Shown in pieces: positions 55,118-63,935 of a DNA stretch of 64,000 bases. The translations under genes and the position numbers were made by a program. The stretch comes from Flavobacteriales bacterium UBA4422 (GTDB lineage Bacteria; Bacteroidota; Bacteroidia; Flavobacteriales_G; Salibacteraceae). Where the stretch lies: NCBI GenBank assembly GCA_002389645.1, contig DGQE01000036.1, positions 94,580 to 158,579 on the forward strand. The letters are read 5' to 3'. Each line of letters begins with the position of its first letter. Positions within the stretch are counted from its first letter, which is position 1. The notes below the pieces were generated by a model. It made no database searches. It was not told where the DNA came from and worked only from the letters and a program-made list of their open reading frames with translations.

Positions 55118-57253
55118 TTATTCATTTGAGGTAACCGGAAAACCACGATCTCTCATCAACGCACCAATCTTAGCATCTCTTCCTCTAAACATGCGGTAAG
55201 CTTCTGCTGGTTCAATGGCATTTCGTGGGGCAAATAAGTATTTCACCAATTTCTCAGCCAATTCCTCATCATAAAACCCGCCTGGAGCTTCTGCGAAAGA
55301 TTCTGCGGCATCAGCAGTAAGAACATCTGCCCACATATACCCGTAATATGCGGTAGCGTAACCTTCGCCTGAAAATACATGACCAAAATGTGGTGTTCTG
55401 TGTCGCATTGGCAACTGCTTTGGCATGTTAAGCTCAGCTAAAGTTTCACGCTCGAACTTGTCTACATCAATAGTGTCTGGGTCAGCTAAGTGAAACTTCA
55501 TGTCCATAATGGCAGAAGCCAAATACTCAGTTGTGGAGAACCCTTGGTTAAAGGTTCCTGCATTTTTGATTTTAGTAACCAACTCAGCCGGCATTGGCTC
55601 TCCTGTTTCGCTGTGTACTAAGAAGTTGTTGATTACCTCATCGGTAGACAACCAACGCTCTAACAGTTGAGATTGAAATTCAGTGTAATCTCTAACTCCA
55701 CCATCTAACGTTGGGTACTTCACATTAGAAGCAAAAAAGTGAAGTGCGTGGCCAAATTCGTGAAAGAAGGTCGTAGCGTCATCCCATGACACTAAAAGCG
55801 CCTCTCCGGGAGCAGGCTTTACAAAGTTTGAGTTGTTTGATGCTAAGACATTTTTCTTACCATCAAATGTGCTGTAGCTTCTGTAGGTGTTAGCCCAAGC
55901 TCCTGATCTTTTTCCTTCTCTGGCGTAAGGATCTAAATACCAAAGCCCGATGTTTTCACCTGATGTCTTATCAGTTACTTCCCAAACTTTCATGTCTTCA
56001 TGAAAAACTGGCACGGTACCCTCAGGAACAGGGGTGAAGTTGTAGTTAAACAACCTTCCTGCAACGTAATGCATGGCTTCAGTAAGCTTATCGAGCTGTA
56101 GATATTGTTTTACTTCTTCAGAGTCGAGATCATATTTCTCTTTTCTAACTATTTCAGCATAATAGCGATAATCCCAAGGTTCAATGGTAATGTCATCGCC
56201 ATTTTTGTCGGCAACAGCTTGCATGTCGGCAACTTCTTCAGCAACTCTGGCAATGGCAGCTGGCCAAACAGCCTCCATTAGTCCAATTGCATTTTCTGGC
56301 GTTTTTGCCATTCTGTTTTGTAATCTCCATTCGGCATAATTGCTATATCCTAGAATCTCCACTTTTTCTCTGCGCAGTCTTAGGATTTCAGCAATTAGTT
56401 CATTGTTGTCATATTCATCTCCATTGTCACCTCTAGAATAATAATTCGTCCAAACCTGTTTGCGCAATTCTCTCTCAGTAGAATAGGTGAGAAACGGATC
56501 CATAGAAGAACGCGAATTAGTGATGGCATATTTCCCTTCTTGACCTTTTTCAGCAGCGATGTTAGCCGCAGATTTCACGAAGTCATCTGGTAGACCACCC
56601 AATTGATCTTCAGTGAGATAAGTGATGTAGTTCTCTTCGTCATGCAAAACGTTATTTGAAAATGTAGTGTACAGACTAGAAAGCTCTTTACTAATAGCTG
56701 CATACTTTTCTTTTTGCTCAGGGCTGAGCTCAGCACCATTCATCTCAAAACTCTTGTAAGTTAACTCAACCACACGTTGCTGGTCATCGTCTAAAGGTGT
56801 TGTTTGAGAGGCGTCATATACCGCTTTGATACGCGCAAACAGTTGCTCGTTTTGAGTAATTTTTGAACTAAATTCTGAAATCTGAGGAGCCAATTCACCT
56901 TGAATTTCTCTGAACTCAGGGCTAGACATGTTTCCACTAAAAATTCCATAGTAAGTGAACGCACGGTTCAATTCAGCTCCTGCACGCTCCATTTCTTCAA
57001 TGGTGTTTTCAAATGTGGCGGGCTCTGGATTATTCGCAATGGCATCAATCTCTTCAAGATTCATCTCCATTCCTTTAATTATAGCCTCTTTAATATCGGC
57101 TACATTCATTTTATCAAAAGCGGGTACTCCGCCATAAGGCCCTTTCCATTCTTTCAGTAGTATATTTTCAGTCATTGGTGCTTCTTTCTGTTCTTGTTCT
57201 GCGCAGCTGCTCAGTATAGCGATTGAGACAAGTAGGGTGAGGAATTGCTTCAT
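55118..57253 (-). CDS. M3-family oligopeptidase (peptidyl-dipeptidase Dcp-like), lipoprotein
   Basis: 711 residues. Lipoprotein signal peptide with lipobox LSSC (Cys 17). The gluzincin site is FFHEFGHALHFF (His 498, Glu 499, His 502), with TEFQSQLLERW as the downstream Glu ligand motif and GYATAYYGYMWADVL and HFGHVFSGEGYATAY near the C-terminus, as in Dcp/oligopeptidase A. It releases dipeptides or cuts short oligopeptides. Membrane anchoring suggests periplasmic peptide degradation, which fits with the prolyl oligopeptidase lipoprotein at 2860 elsewhere in the window. Confidence 0.94.
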   Translation of the reverse strand: MKQFLTLLVSIAILSSCAEQEQKEAPMTENILLKEWKGPYGGVPAFDKMNVADIKEAIIKGMEMNLEEIDAIANNPEPATFENTIEEMERAGAELNRAFTYYGIFSGNMSSPEFREIQGELAPQISEFSSKITQNEQLFARIKAVYDASQTTPLDDDQQRVVELTYKSFEMNGAELSPEQKEKYAAISKELSSLYTTFSNNVLHDEENYITYLTEDQLGGLPDDFVKSAANIAAEKGQEGKYAITNSRSSMDPFLTYSTERELRKQVWTNYYSRGDNGDEYDNNELIAEILRLRREKVEILGYSNYAEWRLQNRMAKTPENAIGLMEAVWPAAIARVAEEVADMQAVADKNGDDITIEPWDYRYYAEIVRKEKYDLDSEEVKQYLQLDKLTEAMHYVAGRLFNYNFTPVPEGTVPVFHEDMKVWEVTDKTSGENIGLWYLDPYAREGKRSGAWANTYRSYSTFDGKKNVLASNNSNFVKPAPGEALLVSWDDATTFFHEFGHALHFFASNVKYPTLDGGVRDYTEFQSQLLERWLSTDEVINNFLVHSETGEPMPAELVTKIKNAGTFNQGFSTTEYLASAIMDMKFHLADPDTIDVDKFERETLAELNMPKQLPMRHRTPHFGHVFSGEGYATAYYGYMWADVLTADAAESFAEAPGGFYDEELAEKLVKYLFAPRNAIEPAEAYRMFRGRDAKIGALMRDRGFPVTSNE

Positions 57254-57362
57254 GAGATTAGTTTGTTTATTCGCGTAAAGATAGAATTAGAAGTAGGAGA
57301 TTGAAGTAAATGAAAAGGAATTCTTAGAGTTTTAGATGAACTCTGTTTAAAAGCCTATCACT

Positions 57363-57839
57363 TTACCAGTTCGAAGGTTGGTCGAGGGTTAGAGTGGATT
57401 CTGTTTTCTTGCCTATACCACTTTTTAAACTCTCATTCCCTGTTAATTTTATTTCTCCATTGTCAAGTTTCTGAAACTTCCAAAAGGGATACTCCAAGCA
57501 ATTCAAGACAAGATTGGGAGAAGCGTCAATTTTAACAGGTTCAGGCTTGGCCTCTAAATTATTGTTATTTACACCATACTGTTCCTTAATGCTCAATTGA
57601 AAAAAAGTGTCATTAAGAGGTTCAATGGCATAGTATGTAATGTACTGAAAGCCATAGTTAAAAAACGAATCTGTCTTAATGATTAATTCACTTTCATTGA
57701 ACTCATATGAATTGGTATAAAACGGCTGTGAATCATAAAATCTACCGATTTCATAAGATTGAGAAAAACATGAAAAGCTAAGAAGAGTCAAAACGATCCA
57801 AGCTATTGATTGCAGGCTTTTAGTTAAGATGTTGTTCAT
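57363..57839 (-). CDS. Exported protein of unknown function
   Basis: 158 residues with signal peptide (IAWIVLTLLSFSCFSQ; the Cys could also be a lipobox). The mature part is a beta-rich domain (YEIGRFYDSQPFYTNSYEF, GNESLKSGIGKKTES) with no recognised family. Confidence 0.6.
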   Translation of the reverse strand: MNNILTKSLQSIAWIVLTLLSFSCFSQSYEIGRFYDSQPFYTNSYEFNESELIIKTDSFFNYGFQYITYYAIEPLNDTFFQLSIKEQYGVNNNNLEAKPEPVKIDASPNLVLNCLEYPFWKFQKLDNGEIKLTGNESLKSGIGKKTESTLTLDQPSNW

Positions 57840-58064
57840 GATTTAGCTTCTGTTTTATGCATTAAATCTTCAGACTATGAAGATAATAGGTCAGCTAAAG
57901 TATCAAGCAATTCTTCTCAATGAAGCTAATTATTCCTCCTGCACCGCTCGCTGCAATACTTTACCAATTCCCAATCCTTTGCCCACTTTTTGCGCCAAAT
58001 GAATGGCTTCTTGCAGACGACACAATATTTCACGGGCAATTCACTTTTTTTCATTGTGATGAGA

Positions 58065-59159
58065 TCAGTAAAGCAGTTCCTTTTTGGCTTTTTTCCAATA
58101 AGCGAAGAACGAAGGATAGTATCCCTTAACGCTGGTCATCCATGTTCTTGACTCTTGGTGACCTTGGTAGTGATCGTTACTTGGGTGTTCTTTGAAGTGG
58201 ATAAGCTTTGAGTTTAAGATCTTATTCAACGCTGAAAACTCTCCCACAAAAACTTTTATTCCCTCGATATTTTGAGTGAGCTCAAGGGCGAAGTTGATGC
58301 ACTTTTGACTTACAGGATATTTCTGATAAAAGGATGGTTCCATTAGATAGATTCGTTGGACATCTGCTCTTTGATGCCAGTAAGGGTCAATATTATAGTA
58401 GTTATAAATGAGGGTTTTCTTACTCGATTCAATATTCACTTTTTCGTTCTTTGGAAGGGAGAGCTTTGCACCTAGTGGTTTTGTGTTATTGAAATGCTCT
58501 GGTGTTTCAAGGTGTTCAAATTCGCTGTAGTCTACATCAAGAAAGGTTTTACGTTGTTGGCTATTGAAATACTTATTGATATTCTCTTGGTTGGCCACAT
58601 ATTTCTTATTCGCAAAAGCTCCAGCTACCCATTGCCAGCTCAAATGATTACTAGCAATATCTCCATCCAGAAGGTGACTATACATCCATTTTGCAGGTTC
58701 TAGCCAATGTGAGTGGGCTATGTTACAGCAAACGCTCGCCACATACATACGCATGTGATTGTGCATGTAACCCATTTCGTAAAGCTCTTCAATGGCTTCA
58801 TCAATTGCTTTTATTCCAGTATTCGCGTTCATAATTGCTTCTGGAATTTGATGATTTGAGATCGGTTTCTGTTGGTGCTTTAAGTCTTGAAAAATCTCAT
58901 CTCTTTTCTCTATCCACACAAGCTGCCAATAATCTCTCCAAGCCAGTTCCTGAACCATTTTTTCTACTTGTTTCCATTCTAAATTCAGTGTTTTGACATG
59001 CTCTAAAACGAGTTTTGTAGAGATTACACTCCTAGAAATATAAGGGCCGAGGCGGGTAACAGCACCACCTTGAAAATTTCTTGTATTTGAGTATTTAATC
59101 GGATCAATAGCTCTAACTCTATTTTCAATGGCGTTCAATTCGGTAGGGAAGGCTGTCAC
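58065..59159 (-). CDS. Photolyase-like FAD-binding protein with C-terminal alpha/beta domain
   Basis: 364 residues, GTG start. The sequence begins directly with the photolyase C-terminal type FAD-binding helical domain (GGAVTRLGPYISRSVISTK, AWRDYWQLVW, YMHNHMRMYVASVCCN, SWQWVAGAFANKKYVANQE). The usual N-terminal antenna domain is absent. Residues about 250-364 look like an alpha/beta unit placed at the end instead (FYQKYPVSQKCINFALEL, GIKVFVGEFS), a permuted order. Likely a flavin-dependent light-responsive or DNA-repair-related protein; activity on DNA lesions is not proven by the sequence. Confidence 0.85.
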   Translation of the reverse strand: MTAFPTELNAIENRVRAIDPIKYSNTRNFQGGAVTRLGPYISRSVISTKLVLEHVKTLNLEWKQVEKMVQELAWRDYWQLVWIEKRDEIFQDLKHQQKPISNHQIPEAIMNANTGIKAIDEAIEELYEMGYMHNHMRMYVASVCCNIAHSHWLEPAKWMYSHLLDGDIASNHLSWQWVAGAFANKKYVANQENINKYFNSQQRKTFLDVDYSEFEHLETPEHFNNTKPLGAKLSLPKNEKVNIESSKKTLIYNYYNIDPYWHQRADVQRIYLMEPSFYQKYPVSQKCINFALELTQNIEGIKVFVGEFSALNKILNSKLIHFKEHPSNDHYQGHQESRTWMTSVKGYYPSFFAYWKKAKKELLY

Positions 59160-59470
59160 TTTAAGTTGCTTTTAATTCCAGTATCAACAGTATGAAAAGA
59201 GTCTTGTTTATTGGTAATTAATCACATTTCGGCTATTAGCAGTAACGCCTTTGTTGGTTTCGATAGAATTGTCATAGCTCAAAAGTAACTTCTTTTAGGA
59301 GTTTTTCAAGGCAAGTGTTTCAATGCTAAACGATTAACTGACCCTATATAGGTAGTTATACTTCTTAAGAATCTAAGTGTAACACTTGAAAAAGGATCTG
59401 TTTGATATTTCCAAGAAAGTATAAGTAGTAAGGCAGACTAGATTGATTCAAAAATGGATATTCGCGAAAC
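59160..59470. other. Gene-free region between divergent photolyase-like and GT2 genes
   Basis: 311 bp. Contains one small palindrome AAGTGT-A-ACACTT (59375-59387). No gene, tRNA or terminator seen. Should hold the two divergent promoters. Confidence 0.4.
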
Positions 59471-60481
59471 ATGAACGCACCAAGCCCAGATATCTCAATT
59501 CTAATGGCCGCGAAAAACGTTGGGCCGTATTTGCGTGATTGTTTGGACTCTATCATTCATCAAACTTTTGAGAATTGGGAGCTTGTGGTGGTTAATGATC
59601 ATAGTGATGATGATACTCAAGCTATTTTAGATGAATATGCCGTTAAGGACAAGCGTATTCGTCCTTTTATGAGCGAAGGTCAAAGACTGAACCCAGCCCT
59701 AAAAACAGGCTATAAACATCTTCTAGCGCCTTTGGTCAACCGAATGGATGCAGATGATAAAATGCCTCCTTACAAGCTTCAAGTGATGTTTGACGCATAT
59801 GAAGGTGAAGGAACTATCGTGGCTGGCGGTACACGGCACTTTGTTGATAATGGTGAAGTAGGCGATGGGTTTCTACGCTATGACCAATGGTTGAATGATG
59901 TCGCTAAGCGAGGTTCTCATTACAAAGAGATCTATCGCGAATGCGTATTTCCTTCGCATTGTTGGTTGATTCACCGCAATGACTTAGATAGAATTGACGC
60001 TTTTCAGAATGATATTTATCCTGAAGATTATGACTTGGCTTTTCGTTTTTATCAGTTGAAGCTAAAGGTCATTCCAATTGATAGAATCTTGCATTATTGG
60101 CGCGACACTGAAAACCGCATTTCGCGCACTTGGGACGAATACAAAGACAATCGCTACTTCGATATCAAGCTTCGTTATTTCTATGTTATAGACAGAGATA
60201 AAAGCCGGCTATTAGCACTTTGGGGCGCAGGTAAAAACGGAAAAGATCTGGCTCAACTCATTCTTAAGCGTGAATCGAAATTTCACTGGGTATGCAACAA
60301 TGAGCGTAAAATTGGAAAGGATATTTATGGTGTGGTTTTGAGTAATGAACAAAGCATCAATACATTGAACAACCCGCAAATAGTTGTGGTCGTGAGCAAT
60401 CCTCAAGAACGAGAAGAAATAAGTGTTGAACTTAGAAAGCAAGGTCGCGAAGAGGGGAGAGACTATTGGTTTTTTCTTTAG
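59471..60481 (+). CDS. GT2-family glycosyltransferase with C-terminal Rossmann-like domain
   Basis: 336 residues. Residues 1-240 are a GT-A fold transferase: DISILMAAKNVGPYLRDCLD, VVNDHSDDDTQAILDEY, and the metal motif RMDADD. The last ~90 residues start with LLALWGAGKNGKDLAQLIL, a glycine-rich nucleotide-binding-like motif, followed by DIYGVVLSNEQSIN and IVVVVSNPQEREEISVELRK, which recall the N-terminal domain of sugar O-acyltransferases such as PglD/NeuD. Such a C-terminal extension on GT2 is not common. It is 17 kb away from the main polysaccharide locus. Confidence 0.85.
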   Translation: MNAPSPDISILMAAKNVGPYLRDCLDSIIHQTFENWELVVVNDHSDDDTQAILDEYAVKDKRIRPFMSEGQRLNPALKTGYKHLLAPLVNRMDADDKMPPYKLQVMFDAYEGEGTIVAGGTRHFVDNGEVGDGFLRYDQWLNDVAKRGSHYKEIYRECVFPSHCWLIHRNDLDRIDAFQNDIYPEDYDLAFRFYQLKLKVIPIDRILHYWRDTENRISRTWDEYKDNRYFDIKLRYFYVIDRDKSRLLALWGAGKNGKDLAQLILKRESKFHWVCNNERKIGKDIYGVVLSNEQSINTLNNPQIVVVVSNPQEREEISVELRKQGREEGRDYWFFL

Positions 60482-60533
60482 TAGATATATATACCTAGGT
60501 GAAGAAAATCAAGCGATTGAGGCTTCTAATGAA

Positions 60534-61724
60534 TTAGTCTTTCGTATTGAGATGAATTGCAAGTGCAGCCCCCATGCTAAAACAAGCCTGTAACAGATAT
60601 CCACCAGTTGGTGCGTCCCAATCTAACATTTCTCCAATGCAGAAACTGTTCTTAATTGAGTTTAGCTGGTAGTTTGCATCTACCTCTGATATGGAAACAC
60701 CACCAACCGTGGAAATGGCTTCATCTAAATTGGCGGCATCAACAATGGTAAGTGTTAGACCTTTGATGTTTAGGGCAAGTGAATAAGTATCTAGAAATGC
60801 TTCTTTCGATACAAAAGCCTTAAGTAAGCCTATTTGAACTTGACTCAGCTTCAGTTTATCCTTCAATAGTTGAGTGGTGTTTTTTGATGTCGAACCCTTC
60901 AGCTTTGTAATGATGTCTTCTAGAGTCATTGTAGGTTTTAGATCGATTGAAATTATTGCCTTCTTCTGCCGATTCAGCCCTGATCTGATTTCTGGACTGA
61001 GTGCATAAATGGCATTCCCTTCTAAACCGAACTCAGTAATGACAACTTCGCCTTTTTGGGTTTTATCGAGGCAAGAAATAGCAATGTTTTTTAATGGTGC
61101 TCCTGCATACTTTGTTTTGAAGTCATTTCCCCACCCAATCTTGTATGCGCAGTTTGAGGATTGAAAAGTAACGACATCAATCTTGCTGTTTTCGAATACC
61201 GACCACCAAGCACCGTCTGATCCGGTAACCTTCCAGCTGCCTCCACCTAAGGCGAAAATGTTATAATCTGCTTCTACTACCACACCGTCATCAAATTCCA
61301 ATTGATGATCGCTCTTCCAGCCAGTCCAAGTTTTATTGTATTCAATTTTGACCTTTTTTTTCTCTAATACTGCCTGAATGGCATTGAGTACTTCTATGGG
61401 TTTGATTCCTTCTTTCGGGTACACTCTTTTGCTGGTTCCAACGTAGGTTGGTATGCCAATTGATGCTAGCCAATCTCTAAAGTCGATGTTGTTAAAGCTG
61501 AGCAGTGCGGCTTTTAAGAAAGGTGGTGGGGAATAACGATCAATCAAGACTTCAAGAGGTTCTGAATGGGTAAGATTGAATCCACCTTTGCCAGCAACCA
61601 GGAACTTTCGTCCTAGTGTTTTGTTTTTTTCAAAAATTGTTACGTCAAATTTCTCCTCGTTCATAAAAGCTGCTAAAGCAATTGCTGCAGCTCCACCGCC
61701 AATAATTGAAACTGTCTTTTTCAC
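60534..61724 (-). CDS. HI0933/BaiN-type FAD-dependent oxidoreductase
   Basis: 396 residues, GTG start. The N-terminal FAD dinucleotide motif is IIGGGAAAIALAAF, then NKTLGRKFLVAGKGGFNLTH, a characteristic signature of this family. C-terminal segments GGVSISEVDANYQ and GEMLDWDAPTGGYLLQACF complete the fold. These are flavoproteins of mostly unknown physiological substrates. Its start is 1 bp after the stop of the rlmA fragment, so the two were likely one transcriptional unit. Confidence 0.93.
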   Translation of the reverse strand: MKKTVSIIGGGAAAIALAAFMNEEKFDVTIFEKNKTLGRKFLVAGKGGFNLTHSEPLEVLIDRYSPPPFLKAALLSFNNIDFRDWLASIGIPTYVGTSKRVYPKEGIKPIEVLNAIQAVLEKKKVKIEYNKTWTGWKSDHQLEFDDGVVVEADYNIFALGGGSWKVTGSDGAWWSVFENSKIDVVTFQSSNCAYKIGWGNDFKTKYAGAPLKNIAISCLDKTQKGEVVITEFGLEGNAIYALSPEIRSGLNRQKKAIISIDLKPTMTLEDIITKLKGSTSKNTTQLLKDKLKLSQVQIGLLKAFVSKEAFLDTYSLALNIKGLTLTIVDAANLDEAISTVGGVSISEVDANYQLNSIKNSFCIGEMLDWDAPTGGYLLQACFSMGAALAIHLNTKD

Positions 61725-61725
61725 C

Positions 61726-62136
61726 TTAGTCTATTGGTTTGAATACATCGATATTGAAATCACAGGTAACCGATAACTCGTTTTTACCAGTAATGGTTTC
61801 AAGTCTTTCAACTCCAGTACTCCAATAATAGGGCGTCATTTTTAATAGAAAGAGCAAGGCTTCCTTGCTTTTGATATCAATTTTAAAGGTAGCCCGTTTG
61901 GTGAAATCACGGACAAATTCGGTACTCATGTTCTCCGCAACATTTGTTGAGTGAGGTCGAAAGTTGTCGTAAATTAATTCAGCCATTTCGCGCAGATGAT
62001 TGGGGGCTGGACTCATTATAATGGCAGATCCTTGCTTAGATAAAACATAGCTGTTTATAGAACGAAGGAGGCATTCAGAAACAGTTGCAGTCATGACCAA
62101 GCAGCTTACCCGATCGTCAACTTCGGTGGCGCTCAA
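61726..62136 (-). pseudogene. rlmA: C-terminal fragment of 23S rRNA guanine methyltransferase RlmA
   Basis: About 130 residues. The part SAIIMSPAPNHLREMAELIY, then EALLFLLKMTPYYWS and VTCDFNIDVFKP matches the C-terminal third of RlmA (family wording: PGPRHLMELKGLIY, ALLQMTPFAWR, TDFNIHLWQ). The N-terminal zinc finger and the glycine-rich SAM motif of the methyltransferase are absent, and an in-frame stop lies directly upstream at 62137-62139. It is thus most likely a decayed remnant, although a start at TTG 62136 or ATG 62094 would make a small protein. Assignment from remembered family features. Confidence 0.6.
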
Positions 62137-62264
62137 CTATGCTGAAGTAAACGAAAGTGAATCAAAAAAATGCTTCATTAATAAGCTTAAAAATACCGAT
62201 TTAAGTCTTTGTTAAATCGTACTCCCCCCGATTCGATGTGGGGTTTCATTTCTTCATTCACCTT

Positions 62265-62386
62265 TCATTTGTTGCTCTCTTCAAGTACAATGCTCAGATC
62301 ATTGGTATGTTTAGCGGTGTGTGTATTGGTGTTTTGGCACGAAGCGAGAGCGACTATTAATGCTGCTAGTAGGCTAATTCGTTCAT
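62265..62386 (-). pseudogene. Remnant of a small lipoprotein gene
   Basis: On the minus strand a frame of 40 codons reads ISLLAALIVALASCQNTN, a clear lipoprotein signal with Cys, then KHTNDLSIVLEESNK and stop. The only ATG (62384-62386) is out of that frame by one base, so the start is broken. No promoter identified. Confidence 0.35.
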
Positions 62387-62470
62387 TTTATAATCGAACG
62401 TTTTTTGTAGACTAAGCTCATTTAAAATAAACTTACCCCGTTTTCCCCCCATGACCGGTTTCCAATCTAT

Positions 62471-62695
62471 CTATTTATCGAATGAATGGACGGTTTCCAT
62501 GCGGTCATTATAGACATAAGTGAAGACACTTTCATAGTCGTTGTTTTCTGTAGGGTATAATTGCCATGCCAGGGTGTAGTCTCATGTGGGAATTTGAGTA
62601 TCCCCCCGAAATTCAAAATATTGCGAACAGGAAGATGGACAGGGCAATTTTGATTTTACTGGAGGTTCCGTGAGTTTTAACGGTCTTACAGCGGT
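62471..62695 (-). pseudogene. Degraded coding remnant with in-frame stop
   Basis: A 74-codon minus-strand frame reads LTEPPVKSKLPCPSSCSQYF up to a TGA (62582-62584) and continues after it as DYTLAWQLYPTENNDYESVF ... RMETVHSFDK and a TAG. The stretch has coding-like composition but no start, and its family is not recognised. Confidence 0.3.
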
Positions 62696-62762
62696 TTATA
62701 ATCTGATACTTTCTGTTGCTTAAAAACCTCGTTGTGTATAGTTTTCAATTAGCCGATGGATG

Positions 62763-62799
62763 AAAAAAATCTCCATTGAAACATAATGGAGATTTTTTT
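62763..62799. terminator. Bidirectional terminator
   Basis: Perfect stem AAAAAAATCTCCATT / AATGGAGATTTTTTT with a 7-base loop. It lies about 36 bp after the stop of the minus-strand gene at 62835 and terminates it. Confidence 0.85.
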
Positions 62800-62834
62800 G
62801 CAATTGGGTAGTATACATTGACGCGATCTCTATC

Positions 62835-63554
62835 TTATTCTGAAGGAGCGTTCCACGTCATTAACATTGTTCTGGCGATTGTGTATGTATTTTGGACCTT
62901 ACCTTTACCCATAACTTCGAACATTTCGCCAAATTCAGGAGCTTGCATTAATTTATTTTGTGCTCTTAGGTAATCTGCATAACTCTTATGACTTTCTACT
63001 GCATAGTGAGAAACTCCTCTATCGTCTCCAGCAATATGTTGATGCATAGACATTTCCATAGAAAGTTCATCGAACATGGGTTGCATTGTTGTTATCAGAT
63101 TTTGAAATGCCCCGGTGACGGGCATCATCTGATCAAAAGGCACATTAATGAAATAAATCATTTGGAAGCCATTTCCTTTTTGGGATGACTGTGCTAGAGG
63201 CATTCCTGTAAACGAGCGAAGCGGAAGAGTGCCTAATGTAGTCATGGCTTGACCCATAGCTTGGTAATCTCCGTTTTCCCAATTGGATGGATCTAGCATT
63301 TTACCTATTGCATCCACATCGTCACTTAGGACGCTTACATGGTGAGTTACTTCGTTGTTTCCCAAAGTTTGTTCAGTTAGGTAAGCCAGAGGTAATTTCT
63401 TTCCTGTTTCACTATTAAAAAAAGTGTTTAACGCTCCTACAAACGCCTCTTGTTTTTGAGGTGGCACTTTAAATTCCCAATTAATCCAAGATGTTTGGGC
63501 ATGGTTAGCAGATACAACGCATACAACTAATAAAAAGGTCAATATATTTTTCAT
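62835..63554 (-). CDS. Exported protein of unknown function
   Basis: 239 residues from the ATG at 63554, with signal peptide (ILTFLLVVCVVSANHAQ). An upstream frame extension of 42 residues to 63680 lacks any signal logic and is rejected. The mature part has two similar halves (WINWEFKVPPQKQEAFVGAL and FQMIYFINVPFDQMMPVTGAF), suggesting a duplicated ferredoxin-like/dimeric alpha-beta barrel as in monooxygenase-like stress proteins (inference). Function unknown. Confidence 0.7.
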   Translation of the reverse strand: MKNILTFLLVVCVVSANHAQTSWINWEFKVPPQKQEAFVGALNTFFNSETGKKLPLAYLTEQTLGNNEVTHHVSVLSDDVDAIGKMLDPSNWENGDYQAMGQAMTTLGTLPLRSFTGMPLAQSSQKGNGFQMIYFINVPFDQMMPVTGAFQNLITTMQPMFDELSMEMSMHQHIAGDDRGVSHYAVESHKSYADYLRAQNKLMQAPEFGEMFEVMGKGKVQNTYTIARTMLMTWNAPSE

Positions 63555-63642
63555 TTTGATAAAATTTAATTTGGTGAGAGGTAAGTTTTTTATTCTTGAA
63601 TGGGTTAATTGTAGGTTAACAAATCGTGATTGTATTATGGGG

Positions 63643-63846
63643 TTAAGACTTAACGGTTTGTGACGTGTAAGATACCGCAAGGTTTAAAAAAATAGCAGCA
63701 TCATTCGTGTTCAATAGTCTGTCTTGCTGAGGGCTTGAGGTCTGAGTGTACTTTTGGAGTATCAGCTGCTTTAGTTCCCCAAGTTCTTTTGTGATATGAG
63801 ATACCGCGCTAGGCAGCTCATCGAACGTCAATTTTGTGTCCTTCAT
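63643..63846 (-). pseudogene. Truncated excisionase-like helix-turn-helix protein
   Basis: 67 residues. The first part (FDELPSAVSHITKELGELKQ) and the HTH start LLNTNDAAIFLNLAVS match the small excisionase/MerR-type DNA-binding proteins common on Bacteroidota mobile elements. After AVS the expected TIY and wing (RG-LY pattern) are missing and the frame ends with YTSQTVKS and a stop, so recognition helix and wing are lost. Likely a remnant. Confidence 0.45.
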
Positions 63847-63935
63847 TTCTTAATGTTTTAAATATTAGGATACGAAAGAATGATGCTGAAATGCGCATAA
63901 CGTGCGCTGTAAATGCGTGTTTGCAGGAGGGTAAA

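Noticed and set aside
57920..58129. 69-codon plus-strand frame with ATG before the photolyase-like gene end
   Set aside because: Overlaps the 3' end of the photolyase-like gene on the other strand and shows no known motif. Hydrophobic start alone is not enough.
62209..62415. 68-codon plus-strand frame
   Set aside because: Antisense to the lipoprotein remnant, whose signal-peptide logic is better on the minus strand.
63555..63680. N-terminal extension of the gene at 62835
   Set aside because: The ATG at 63554 starts a clean signal peptide; the extension is basic and overlaps the HTH fragment.
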